From assembly GCA_030549775.1 (NCBI GenBank), contig CM060171.1:59764360-59828359 (forward strand): DNA of 64,000 nt. The letters are read 5' to 3'. This DNA comes from Tamarix chinensis (lineage: Eukaryota > Streptophyta > Magnoliopsida > Caryophyllales > Tamaricaceae). The translations under genes and the position numbers were made by a program. The notes beneath the pieces are model-generated. The model saw only the letters and a program-made list of their open reading frames with translations, had not been told where the DNA came from and did no database searches. Shown one piece after another: positions 35,361 to 47,446 of this stretch (positions within the stretch are counted from its first letter, which is position 1; every line of letters starts with the position of its first letter).

Positions 35361-37440
35361 GTCAGGATACATTGATGGAGATTTTCTTAGGGGATACCAC
35401 ACATTGAGTGCACCTGCTACGAGAGCTAACACACAATGGGATATCACACCAACCACATATCGTCAAATTCATTAAATGGTCTTGTACTAGGATCACCTCA
35501 CCCACCACACATCAAGTGCTTCCTTCACAAGGGTTAAAAAGTTGGGATACTACACCTATGTAAGGAATGGACAATATAAAATGTCAAGGGCTTGTACTAG
35601 GATATATTACCCACCCGAACTGGACATCGATACTATGTTGGTCTACCATAGTATAATAAATAGGTACCTTCTACCTCAAACCTATTATAATAGTCATATA
35701 CCTCAAAGATATGCACATATCCCCTACCGACCGTAAACTAGTAGAAAAATAAATAGGTATTGAGTAAAAATATAAAAAAGAGGATGACCCGCCTACTAAC
35801 TCCCAGCTAGCTATCCAAAGAATTGGAAAAAAATGCTCTGATGAAATATTAGTCCCTTAATTGTTAATTACTAAATGATATCAAAAATACAAAATTAAGT
35901 CTATTATTTTCCAATTTGGGTTTTTCAAAGTTATAACACCAAACACATTGCAAGGGATATAAGCCACCAATTAGGTGTTTAGAGCTGATGCCAAACTTAA
36001 CCAAATACAGGCCCAATTATCATTATTTTGATCTATATTAATTTTAGGAAGAACATGATTGTAATCATGATTAAAATTTTAATGGCATACAAACATTAAT
36101 ATAGAATCTTAACAAAAAGGATGTTAATCAACAATTAAATATGGAAAAACAAAGTCAATCAAATCAACTCGTTGGTGTCACTGATCTACTATTCAAGGGA
36201 AACTGGTCAATGGGTTTAACAAAACCAGTTGATGGTTCCAAGCAAAGACCAAACCACTCTGGTCATAAGGCAACTGATCAATAGGTTTGGAAAACCAATA
36301 GACTGCTTATAGGAACCAGTCAGATGAACATATTGACTAATATCACAAAAAACCAATCAAAATCCTCAAACTGAGCAACTGTTCACACAACCAATGAATG
36401 GGTCCAACAAAATGATTAACTAGTCTAGATAAAGGAACACCTTGAATAGCAATTTTCATACTAAAATTTCACCCAACTTGCCATATTAATTCTAGCATTT
36501 TTCTATGTCATCAAATACATAAAGAGATATACTGCACATATAGAATAATAAGGATATATGGTAATATTAGCATTAAATGAAATCTTGCTCAAAACTACCA
36601 AAATCATGCATAATATTAGACAACCTAAGAGATTCTTAAATTTAAAGAAGAAAACTATATAGGCTACTTAATTCCTAGAATACAATAACTTATGTTCAAT
36701 AGAGAATCCTCAAGAACATGAAACCATAATAAGCATCAAAAGACCTTATTCATATCAAAGATAAGAATACCTTACCATCAAGCAATTATTTTAGCACAAA
36801 CTCTTAGCTTGATGGTTATCTACTTAGATTTTGGTTCCTAAGAGAACCAATAATAGAAACCATTAAAAATCCTTTCCAAAAATTAATATAAGATAAAATT
36901 AGAAGGAGAAGGAGATGAAAAATGACAGAGTAAAACATTTTCTTAGAATTAAAACCCAAAACCAAAACCCAATGTCTTCCACATTTTTCAATATTATAGC
37001 GCTTCCTTGTTTAAAAGAAACAAAGTAGACCTAAAGCTAAGATTAGTAGAGGAAATGAGAGATAATAATTTTGACCAAAGGATAGGAAACAAGAGGCAAG
37101 TCTCTATTTTTTCCAACGGAGAAGAAAAGAGAGTAAAGTGGAGAATGTCCAACACATGTAAAATTTTTACAAAGGAAAAGGGAGAGAATTTGCAAATGCA
37201 TATTATAGGGAGTTAATTAAATAAGAAATTGGGTATATATGAGGGAATGTTGGTCAACATACCCAAGTTAAAGAGAGGGAAGTATGAATTAGAATGAGTG
37301 TGGGAAACTCAAAGTGTAAAGAGATTACAAGTTGAGGTAAAGGAGTTAAGGTGTGACTAAGAAGAGACATAATAAAGGTTTGGTAGGTTAAAGGAGTGCT
37401 ATAGAAATTCAAACACATAGCCATGGCTACCGGAAGTGAG
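35361..37440. other. Sequence without a recognised gene
   Basis: 35361-35760 has phrases (ACCACACATTGAGTGC, GGATACTACACC) suggestive of old LTR sequence. 36160-36460 contains several diverged AACTGGTCAATGGGTTT/ACCAGTTGATGG phrases, also seen at ~43305-43390 beyond the next solo LTR, so both flanks of that LTR may belong to one older element. Small frames at 35542-35736, 37007-37216 and 37254-37481 show no domain. Confidence 0.4.
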
Positions 37441-37951
37441 AGGAATGTAACACCTCCAAATTTACTACTGAAAAATTTCATTTAATCGAAAAGGTTTAGC
37501 GGAAGCGAGAAGATAAAACTGTAAACTCGGTGGCATAACCACCACACTTAGTACCAGATCGGTTCACTCCTACCATTTCAGTACTAAGTGCTAAGGCTAA
37601 ATAAAGTTAACAATAAATACGAATCATTAATAAAACATAAGCCATACAAAAATCAAAGTGCAATTTAGGATTACAACTAAATAGTATGTTTTTCAAAACA
37701 TAAAGCATAACACAAAACACAACTAAAATACGATAGTACAAGGTCAAATAAAGGAAATAGAGCCTAGCCGAGTCGCTCTCGATCCCCAAGTCAAGTTTAG
37801 GTTCATTGCTCAGCCCCATCCAATGCCTCGTATGTGTCGTAGGCATCGAAGACATCATCCCCTACTTGCACAAGCTCAAACGGGTCTTCTACTCGTGGGA
37901 ATGAGCAGCACCCATGAAACGGGTGATCAATACGCTACGTACAAAGTAAGG

Positions 37952-38808
37952 TGATATGAATCTTAAGAACTTATATTTAATTAATTTTGAAAATTGCTGT
38001 GAATTATTTACTTATAATTGTTTGTCTTATTTGGTGAATAAATAGGAGTGTAATGCAGCATATGGACTCTGTGGATCTTTGGATGCAGTTGCTGAAATGT
38101 GCAGATTATGTATCTGAAGTGTGTAGATTATGTAGTTTTTTTTGTTAATTAATTGTAATCCCATATGATGCATTCGCCGGTCGAAATTGGCTAATGGAAA
38201 TTAGGTCGGTTGTATAATCCGCCACCCGGTCCTTAATTTTGGACTAGATGGATTGTGGATTAATCAATCCTTAATAGCCATGATTAGCTAAAGTGTTATT
38301 TTAGCTTATGGGAATTAAGTCTTAAACTTAATTGTATTTGGGGCATTTTATTTTGTGGATTGATTGGGCTGGTCGACTATTTATGTGGCCCAAAGTAATA
38401 AGCTCGTTCGGCCCTTCCGTTGTAAATCTGACAGTGTATTCGTTGGTCTGTATTGTGTATTTGTACACCGCTATACGGTCTGTAATACGCATATAAATAG
38501 CCTGGTAAATGTGTAATAGTGAACGATTCTTTTTGACAGAATATTTGGCTGAGTTCTCGATTCTTCTTGCGACTTGTCTCTCTCTCTCTCGGCGATTCTC
38601 TCGCTCGCTCGTCTTCTCTGAATCTTCTCTCTTACCTTTGATCGATATTGATCATTCTTTCTTCAAATTTCAATTGCCGTTGTATAAACTGTGCCTTTGA
38701 ATCTTTGGGTCTTCCTTTGGAGTTGTTCCTTAGGCTGAACCGGCGAATCGAACGTTGCGCTCGATTAATCTTTCGATCCTTTCGAGAAACCCTAACAGGT
38801 TTCCATCA
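37952..38808 (+). mobile_element. Nested solo LTR, 857 bp, TGATATGAATC...TTTCCATCA
   Basis: The 5-bp target duplication TAAGG lies at 37947-37951 and 38809-38813. The uninterrupted host phrase (GAGTAAGGTAACAGATG) is seen in the sister LTR at ~54031. The LTR has a clear promoter-like CATATAAATAGCC near 38490, followed by a CT-rich stretch (38578-38600). The 6-bp ends TGATAT/CCATCA are weakly inverted. Lineage unrecognised; its compact promoter would suit a Copia-type LTR, but this is a guess. Confidence 0.9.
38488..38501 (+). promoter_or_regulatory. Putative TATA box of the nested LTR
   Basis: CATATAAATAGCC, with a pyrimidine-rich tract about 80-110 bp downstream, is the usual layout of an LTR promoter. 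Confidence 0.5.
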
Positions 38809-39084
38809 TAAGGTAACAGACACACTAAGGCCCACATACACAGAGATACATTACATAGCAGACATGGCATAGTTACGTAGATAGCATGCAATAACACAAA
38901 TAAACAATACCATTTATGAGCCAGATAACTTTTTCATCAGATCTTTGATGTTTATAATCGATTCACATCATAGTCTTTATCAGTCCATGTGAGTGCGGAA
39001 ACCCCACTATTATAGCCGGTGGAACAGTCACGAGGGCCATGCCCTGCCACTATTATAGTCGGTGGACTGGTCATGAGGGTAACA

Positions 39085-39600
39085 TACCACCATACCAACC
39101 CTAATACCATCATTCAAACCCTAATACCACCATATAGCCGTTAATACCACCATGTAAACCATAATACCGCCATACAGCCATTACTACCTCCATGCAACCA
39201 TTAATACCACCATACAAACCCTAATACCACCATGCAAACCCTAGATTTCATTATACAAAACCCTAAATTCAGTCCACACTAGGCCAAAGATCCATCCATA
39301 CCAAACCCTAGATTCAAACCATATAAAACCTAAATACTTGTCCATATAATACAATTGATTAGTTTCCCCCATTCATAACCACAAATTAGATTCTTCCATA
39401 CAAAATCATGAGATAGATTCTTCCACATAAAATCATAAATTAGAATCTCCCATATAAACCATAAATTAGATTAGCCCATGTAACGTCGTACATTACATTC
39501 TCCCATACAAAATCATCCAAACCATAAATTAGATTCTCTCACTCAAAACCATAAATTAAACTCTCCCACGCAAAACCATAGAAATCATAAATCAGATTCT
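39085..39600 (+). repeat. Two short minisatellites in the LTR
   Basis: 39085-39250 repeats a ~25-30-bp unit with core CCCTAATACCACCAT.CAAA. 39370-39600 repeats a ~28-bp unit with core CATAAATTAGATTCTCCCA. Both are imperfect and lie just after the CCGGTGG motifs. Confidence 0.75.
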
Positions 39601-40890
39601 CCCACACGGACCCTAGAATTCTCCATTTTATTCCTCTACTCATGAATCATTAAAATAATTAGGTCAACTCACCTCCCTTGGTCAATCTCTTTCCCCATCC
39701 TCCTTTTTAATCCTTTCTCCTACAAAAAACACATCAACTCCCTCACATGCACGCCTTACAAGATCACGACACATATCATCACATATACATAATACATATG
39801 CCATGTAAACACACCACACATACTTCAACTCCTTGTCATGCCACACACGACATAATTAATAATGATAAACATAGGGTACGTACCATGCGAAGCACATAAT
39901 ACATATAAACACACAAAAGGCCTTAGTTACGTCCTTACCTAAAGCGACGTCGGGCTTGGAGCACGCTCTTACAACTCCTTAGGGTTTTGGTTAGATTCAC
40001 CTATAAAAGGGAAAATACTAAGTATTAGCTTCCCTCAAAAGTACTGTCATCCCTTATTTTAGTCTAAGATTAGGATTATTATTATTAAAGAGAGTATTAT
40101 ATGAAAACTAGGGTTTTTATCTTTAAAATAGTCTACTACATATTACTAGTCAAAATATTTTTATTTTAATAGTTATTGCTACACTTATATTATTAAACCT
40201 ATTATCTCTATCCTTCTAATAATAGTACTAATACTCATTATAGTAAAATAGCGATAAAAACTAATAATAATAATAATAGTAATGCTAATGCTTATAGTGA
40301 TAGAAACTCTAGCACTTTTAAGGCTAAGTCTACTAATAGTCTTAGGGTTAAAATGATAATATAATAATTACAATACCAACAAAGTACAAATATTCCTAAA
40401 GATAATAATGATAAAAGTTATATTTTGAATAATAATAATATAATGTAATGGTTTAAATGTTTTTGTCACAATAATAGAAATAATGATAATAATAGTAATA
40501 GTAATAGTAATAACTAATAATGTTAGTGACAAGGGCATTAGGAATAATATTAGTAATATTCGAATATTAAATAGTAAAATACTAAGGTTAAGTATTCTTC
40601 TTCTTTAAAAATAAAATGATAATATGACAACTTTGGTTTAAATAAAAATAATAATAATGATAGTGATAATAATGTTAAGTATAATAATAATAATAACAAC
40701 AATAATAATAGTAACCAAAATGGTAATAATAATATAAGGGTCCAAATATTTATATTAATAAATAAAAGCGATAAAGGACAAGGTTAGTATTAACAATATT
40801 AGTAAGGAAATAATGATAATGATAATGGTAATAATAACAAGAATAATAGAAATAAAGTTGGGTTAAGTAGAAATAATAATAATAGTAATG

Positions 40891-40893
<3 letters not shown>

Positions 40894-40959
<66 letters not shown>

Positions 40960-41184
40960 GTAATGATAGTAAAAATGGTAATAGTAATATAAGGGTTAAA
41001 ATATTTACCATAATAGTAAAGATAATGATAATAATCCATAGCTAGCATTAGTAATAATAATAATAATAATAAATGAGGAAAAGTTTTAATCATAATAACC
41101 CTAAAGTTGTAGACCATTATTAATGATAATATTATTATTGGTTAGGAAAATCATAAAGTTACGTTAAGTAATAATAATAATAAT

Positions 41185-41223
<39 letters not shown>

Positions 41224-41302
41224 AGAGATAACTATATCAACACTAAAGTTGTTAGTAATAATAATAATGATAATAGTATTAGTAGTACTAGTAGAAATAA
41301 TG

Positions 41303-41346
<44 letters not shown>
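40894..41346. repeat. Trinucleotide microsatellites (AAT)n and (AAC)n
   Basis: (AAT)n at ~40894-40958, (AAC)n at ~41184-41222 and (AAT)n at ~41305-41346, within a larger AAT/GAT-rich zone (~40260-41560). Minus-strand frames of leucine or isoleucine runs here are artefacts. Confidence 0.95.
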
Positions 41347-41579
41347 TAATAATGATAACCATTTTAAATGCTAAAGTTGTAGCCTTTTAGATAGTTTACC
41401 CTAGTTATAAGTATTTTCTAAAATTAGGTTAGGAAATAAGGAGGATACATAATGATAATAATAATAACCATGATAATAAAACACTAATAATAATAAGAAT
41501 AATAATAGAAGTAATATTGAGGATAATACTAGTAATTTTAAATAAAATTATTAACACTTATAGAAAATAATTTAGGGGC

Positions 41580-42770
41580 TAGTGAAGTTGGAGCACTACC
41601 TCAGGTTAGTGGTGGAACCGGTGGCGGCGCGTGGCGGCGACGGCAGCGGTGGTGGAGGAGGAAGAGAGGGAAAGATGGTTATGTAGGCTAAGAGAGGGGA
41701 AGTGGAGGGGTGTTTGAGTTGGAGGAAGATGCACTAGGTGAAGAGGGGTGGAATGAGGGTGGTGGCGTGGCTGGGAGTGGCGGAGCGCAGTGGTTGGCGC
41801 AGCGGCCGAAGGTGGTGGAAGGTAGTGGAAAATGGGGGAGGTAGAAGAAGAGGGAGGTAGGGGAAGATGAAGGTATGGGAAGGTAGGGGAAGGTCGCCTG
41901 GGTGTTTTGGAGGGTGGAGGAGGTGTTGGTGGTAGCGGGATTGGCGGCGAAAGGCGGCGCAAGGGGCGACGAGGGGCTGGAGTGTGCTGATCGGGTAGGC
42001 ACTTTTGCACAGCCCGGGCGACTCGTGCAGGGAACAATAGGGGATGAGGGTGGTCCAGTTTTGTAGAGGGAGGTGTAAGGATGGTTTTGGTGGGAAAATT
42101 TTGTGGCGGCGGTCATTAACGGCAGCAAGGTAGGGATCTATTTGGACGGCGGTGAAAGACCATGTTTCTGGGATGAGGGAAAAGAGAGCTCGATTATGGC
42201 TGCGAATGAGGGGTATTTATAGGATAATTGAGGAGGAAAAAGACAAAGGAAGAAGAAGACGTGCTGGGCAGGTGTGGCAGGACCATCGGCCGGCGGTGGC
42301 AGGCGGTGCAGTCCTGCCATGGCAGGTTAGGTCGGGGAGGGGGAGAAAAAAAGGAAAGAAATGGGCACGCTGGGAGGGGAGAGATGGGGCTTGTTGGGGT
42401 TGAACAAAGGAAGAAAACGATAGGGGGAGGGGCAGGTGAGGACGGCCAGCCATTGGTCGGTGGCTACCGGCAAAATCGGGGCTGCAAGTTGGCGTTGCAG
42501 GTTAGGTTGGGGAAGAAGAAGGCAGGGCGGGGTGGACCGGTTGGTCTAGGGGAAAGAAAGAAAAGAAAAAGGAGGACGGTTTGGCCAGATGGGGGCAATG
42601 GGCTACTAAGGAGGGCTAGGGAAGTTGGGTCGCGCATAGGGAGAAGGGAGGAGAAGGGTCTGGGCTGCGTAGGCTGGCCCAGTCGGGGGGAAGGAAGAAG
42701 GAAAAATAAGTAAAGGAGGAAGAAGGAAAAAGGAAAAGAAAGGAGAAAAAGGAAATGAGACAAATGTTAA
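41580..42770 (+). repeat. Purine-rich, GC-rich block of the solo LTR
   Basis: It begins TTTAGGGGCTAGTGAAGTTGG (near 41571) and carries GGTGGCGGCG-type runs. The homologous block at ~57530-57885 begins almost identically. Ten or so overlapping frames on both strands (for example 41606-42037, 41688-42128, 42228-42713) are driven by composition. Confidence 0.8.
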
Positions 42771-43084
42771 AATGGTTAGGTTGGATATTTGGTCTTTATT
42801 TATTTATATATTTAATTTAGATATTTAATTTTAATAATAATTATTTTAAGTATAATAATTAAATTCATTTTTAAATTAATTAGGCTATTTTGGATAAATT
42901 GTCCTTAACTTCCATTTTAATTAGTAAAATGTCCAAAATTTTCTAAATAACTTATTTATTATTTCCTCCTTATTTTCCTCAATTAATTTTCTCTTTATTT
43001 AATAAAGTAATTTATTTCCTTAATTTTCCCTAATAAATCATTATTTTGCTATAATTCCTTAATTAGAATTTTTGGGGTATTTCA

Positions 43085-43930
43085 AGGAAAGTGAGAGAGA
43101 AAAGCTAAGTTGAGATATGCTTTAAAAAGTGCTTTTGGAAAAACTTAGCAAAAGAACAAATCATGGAATGATTTAAATTATGTAAAAATAATCCAAAGCA
43201 TCTAAATATGTTTGTTAGTACAAATAGATTATAATTAGAAGTTTTCATAAATCTTGGAAAGATATTCAAATTAAAATAAAAAATGATATAAAATCATAGG
43301 ACAACCAATCAATTGGTTTATTGAAAAATAAAGTTGCTATTTTATAAGCATATTGATCGATTGATTAGGAAAACTAGTCTATCAGGGCACATAAAACTTA
43401 CAACTTTATTAATATTTCAAGCTCTTTTCAAAACCAAATCTCATTTATTTTTATCAACATAACTTTATATATAATTTGAAGGATTTTTGGATGAGATATT
43501 TTATTGAATACCTCCATTCATACTTAATGAGTTGTTTATAAATAGTACCATATGTTTTCATCTTGTGAACAAAGTATGGTAGCGTTTGTGTGAATCCATT
43601 TCCATTAAAACCTTACAAATAAAAAATTTGTCCTTTGAAGAAGTAATTGCATCAAAGCTTATGGGTTGACCAACATAGCTACAAATCATACTAATTATGT
43701 CATTTACCCAAAAAGGGAGTGGTAAAACTAGGATTTTTAACCATAATGTTGGGAACTAGAATTCATTTTTATTAAATGTGAATTCAAGACACCATTTTTT
43801 GAGTAATAGGGATATGGTTAAGTAAGCCAAATACCCTCCATCATAGATGGAGTTATGATATTCTTTAGTGGAAAATGTAAATAGAAAATAACCCTCCTCA
43901 TGGATATGTATTCATTGTTGAGTTATGTGA
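43085..43930. other. Sequence without a recognised gene
   Basis: This continues the sequence left of the solo LTR after the AGGAA duplication. It holds AACCAATCAATTGGTTTATT-like phrases related to 36160-36460. No domain is visible. Confidence 0.4.
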
Positions 43931-43938
43931 TTCCAATT

Positions 43939-44460
43939 TTACCTAACATAGGCTTCCATACAATGATAGGTAGGTCGATGCCTGCATTCTATACCCACAA
44001 GGGTATTATACCATAATGTGATTTCAGCATCAACTTCCTCTTGTCTAATCTTAGCAGCTATAATTCTTTCATGCACACTAGTGGGTTCATACTTCAACCT
44101 ATGTTGATTGTTAGGTTTTTCGTTTTTGCACACAATGTCACTCCATATAACAAATTTTTTAATAAGAATATCTAAATAATTAATCACATGTACTTTTCTA
44201 GGCTTATTTCTATCATCTCATTCCATGATTTTGTTGTTCAAATAATTACTGATTTTGGTAATTAAACTCTTAGAGGACTTATTCAAATTATTGGTGTTCT
44301 TTAATTTTAGTGAATATTCAAGAATAAATTCTTTCTCCACTAATATAAGATGAACTACTTCAGTCTAAGAAGAGGGGATCAACACTAAAGAATAAACCAG
44401 CAAAACATGAGGAGAAAGCTAACTAGGGGATTTCTTCTTCTTTGTCATGAGGGGAAGGTG
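43939..44460 (-). pseudogene. Possible broken reading frame of unknown function
   Basis: On the minus strand a frame of mixed, protein-like composition runs from an ATG near 44447 (MTKKKKSPS) down to a stop at 43939, with three internal stops. The last 82 codons are open and include HERIIAAKIRQEEVDAEITL and ECRHRPTYHCMEAYVR. The residue mix is not the low-complexity pattern of nearby frames, and the coding-like frame persists across the internal stop near 44213. I do not recognise the family. It might be a gag-like or other retroelement protein. No neighbour explains it. Confidence 0.3.
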
Positions 44461-44711
44461 TGTGGGCACGCAATAGACAACCCACATGTTTCTTTTTACC
44501 CAATATTTTACCCAAACCAAAAGAATAGCCAAATGGAGATAGCATAATAGAAATAAACTTGATCTAAATTTGTAGTGGTGGTATAATAAACATTACTTTA
44601 ACCTAATTTTAAATGATCCAATGCAAATAACCTGAGTCCCTGATCTATTGTTATATATGTAGAGTATATTTATTGGAATAAATATATTGGTCATCAATAG
44701 TTTCAAAAAAA

Positions 44712-45472
44712 TATATTGGGAGGAAAGACAAAGGGAACAGATAGAGAGTATGGTCAAACAAGTTAATTTAAGTAAGGGGAGGCAGGATGGTATTAGTTAG
44801 GTATATGATCAGAGGGGTATTTTTCTGTCAAATCTTTTTGTGAGACCTCTTATCGGAATGTGCCTGGGGGAACTTCGAATAGAAACTTTTGTAGTCGGAT
44901 GTGGAGTGGGTTGGCACTGCCAAGAATCGAGCTGATCACATGGTTTGCGATACAATAGAGGCTTAACACAAGAGATAGGTTGGTCAGACTTTGAGTTGGA
45001 AATATCAGTGAAGTAGGATGTCCTTTTTGTATAGATGGACAAGAGTCGGTCAACTATGTTTTTCTTTGTTGTAGTGTGACAGGAAAGTTATGGTATGAAA
45101 TTTATGATTGGTTTGGATGTACTTAGATGATGTCGAGATCAACTGAAGTCATTGCTGCTATTTGGTTAGGAGGTAAAGAGAAAGGTATAAAGAGAGAAAT
45201 TTGGTCAACTGTTTTCTTCATCATAATGGAAACTATTTAGGAATTTAGAAATAATATCATTTTTGAAAATATTCAAATATGCAGAGGTTGGATGACATTA
45301 CTTATAAAGCAAATGATTGGCTTTTAGATCAAGAATAGAAGAGAAATTTTTTTTTATAGAATCAATGATGTGGTCCATAATATCCAATATTTTTTGTGAG
45401 TTGTAGGTATCGTGGGGTGTGTATTATTGTTTACTTACATTATTGTTGTCCTATTTCAACTATCAAAAAAAC
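44712..45472 (+). mobile_element. 5'-truncated L1-type LINE, 761 bp
   Basis: A perfect 13-bp direct repeat, AGTTTCAAAAAAA, flanks the segment at 44699-44711 and 45473-45485, as expected for a LINE target duplication. The inside encodes the carboxyl end of a plant LINE polyprotein (next entry), and a short A-rich end (CAAAAAAAC) precedes the right repeat. Only the 3' end was inserted, the usual result of incomplete target-primed reverse transcription. Confidence 0.82.
44812..45372 (+). pseudogene. LINE polyprotein tail (zf-RVT zinc-binding region), broken
   Basis: The order of motifs matches the carboxyl tail after the reverse transcriptase of plant L1 elements: GYFSVKSF (~44816), LPRIELITWFA (~44918), RLNTRDRLVRL (~44960), CPFCIDGQESVNYVFLCC (~45019-45072), LWYEIYDWFG (~45091), then the IWLGG...NNIIFEN region (~45160-45270). 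The CPFC and FLCC pairs are the zinc-binding cysteines of the zf-RVT domain. Stops and frame changes interrupt it several times. The same domain also occurs in LINE-derived host genes, but the flanking target duplication favours an insertion. Confidence 0.85.
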
Positions 45473-45502
45473 AGTTTCAAAAAAAGAATTGAAAAAAATA
45501 TT

Positions 45503-46155
45503 GGACTACGTATGGTTGCAAGTTGCGAAATTATTTCTAGGAAGACTTGGGTAGTGCGGCCTTAAAGCATTCATAATCAATTAAACAAATGAAAATTAGC
45601 AATACTATAAAAGTTTTAAAAAATTCCACCAATAAAATATGTATTGACTATAAAGATCCATCCTTCGGTATGCATATCGTTGCACCATGCAAAATTATTT
45701 TTAGAAAGACTTGGGTAGTTCAGTCTTAAAGTAATCCGAATCAAATATTCTAATGAAAATTAGCAATAATATAAAATTTTAAAATTTCCAACGATAAAAT
45801 TGTTTACAGATTGTAAACGACAGCCCTTTGGTATCTTTGTAGTTGCACATGGCAAAATTGTTTTTTGGGAGATTTGGGTAATTCAGTCTTAAAAAAATCG
45901 AAAACGATTAATTCAATTAAAAATTTGGCATTTCTACAAATTAAATGTTTCCAACAATAAAATATGAAAATATTATAAAGGTCGACCCTTTGGTATACAT
46001 ATGGCTGTAGGTTGCAAAATTGTTCTCCGGAGGACTTGTGTTATTCAGTCTTAAAGAAATCGGAATCAATTAATCAAATGAAAAATTAGCAATACCTTAA
46101 TGAATAAAAATTTCCTGTTGTACAACGCACGTGAAGGTTCTAAAGGTCAACCCAT
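45503..46155 (+). repeat. Four tandem monomers of a ~163-bp satellite
   Basis: The monomers are 45503-45666, 45667-45829, 45830-45991 and 45992-46155 (164, 163, 162, 164 bp). The shared core is TTGGTAT.CATATGG.TG, then GCAAAATT.TT, then TTGGGTA.TTCAGTCTTAAAG, then ATGAAAATTAGCAATA and a TTTCCA.CAATAAAAT end. The monomers differ by many substitutions. The length falls in the range common for plant centromeric and pericentromeric satellites. The array begins 17 bp after the LINE target duplication. Confidence 0.9.
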
Positions 46156-47446
46156 ATGTTATGTGAAAACACTTTAGACTGTCTTATCCGCAATATAATT
46201 TTCCATAATACTATACCTAAACTTCAAAACCAAACCAATCTATATATATACTAACTTTTTTTTTTGTTGATAATTAAGTAATAGAAACCAAATATAGTAT
46301 AAAATAAAAGATAATTATGGTACAAATAATACAATATATTTACTAGTATTACTATTATTCCAATCTTCATTATTATTGTTATTATTATATCATATTTTTT
46401 GTTCTTTTGTGCATAATGTTTTTGTTGTTTTTAATTTGTAATACATAATAATCTATAAAAAAATATTAGTGCACTAATATACATATTTTTATAAAAACAT
46501 AGGCTTTTGTTTGGATTTAGAGTTTGGATGGGTAATAATTTTTATCTACCTTACGTCTCTTCAGCCCCTCCAAAATAACACAGAACTAGATAATAATTCT
46601 ATTAACTCTTTATGGCCCAAAAAAAAGTGAGTGCTATTGATTTCATTTTCTATTTTTGATTTTCAATATATAAGGGTCTTGGTCCTATTTTCCCCCTATA
46701 ATGTTTTGTGGGATATTTCAAAATATAGTTTACTTTTTCAAGATAATTTATCAAAATTATTTGAATGTCCTAAATTTTCATTTATGTTTGCATTAAATTA
46801 ATTGCTAAATTTGATGGGAGAAAAATGATTTAAATGTTATGGTCACGATACAAAAAAATTGTCATATCTGGTATAGAAAATATACTATCTATACCTATTA
46901 CATATCAGATGCTAGGCTAAAGAAAGTAACTCACAACCAGAGATTATGCATAAAATCATCTGATCTTGGGTTATAAGATCATAAAATAGAATGTGACAAA
47001 ATAGATGAAAAATAGGAGAATTACGTATATATAATGAGAGAAATAAGAGTTTTAGAGAAATATTTGGATAAATACAATACTACATCCATAACAAAAAAAT
47101 CTCTCTATCACATGGATCACATTAAAGCACTATATCGACAACATATATTAAACAAAGCAACATCTACCTTATAGGAATGAGCAAGTGTCCATAAAATGAA
47201 CAAGTTAGTACTTGTGTATAGAGTAGTATCATTAATTCAAAAGACATCTTGTTATAAATAAATCATGGTACGAATAAAATGAAGTATGGAATTACACATG
47301 ATATGATCGATCACATTTATAAAACTTGATAGAACTTAGGGTGTGTCTACATGACGTGTTTGATCTATAACCACTATGTATTTCCTTCACAAAAATACTG
47401 GTGAGGTTTGTGTAATGGGTATACACTACTAGTTTGATCTATAAAT
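46156..47446. other. AT-rich sequence, nothing recognised
   Basis: No gene, terminal repeat or tandem structure is apparent. T-rich and A-rich tracts are frequent. Confidence 0.5.

Larger units (their letters stand above)
37446..43084 (+). mobile_element. Solo LTR of the TGTAACACC superfamily, 5639 bp including a nested insertion
   Basis: A perfect 5-bp target duplication, AGGAA, lies at 37441-37445 and 43085-43089. The tips are TGTAACACCTCC and TTTGGGGTATTTCA. After removal of the nested LTR and its duplication the length is about 4.78 kb. Layout: conserved start, two CCACTATTATAGCCGGTGG motifs (39004 and 39047), short minisatellites (39085-39600), trinucleotide repeats (40260-41560), a purine-rich GC-rich block (41580-42770) and an AT-rich tail. 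There is no primer site, coding region or second LTR. It belongs with the LTRs at 8755 and 47992 by sequence. Confidence 0.9.

Noticed and set aside
40799..41117. Minus-strand frames of leucine and isoleucine runs
   Set aside because: Direct translation of (AAT)n and related trinucleotide repeats.
41606..42763. Ten overlapping frames of 60-161 codons on both strands
   Set aside because: Located in the purine-rich GC block of a solo LTR. The bias suppresses stop codons and no domain is visible.
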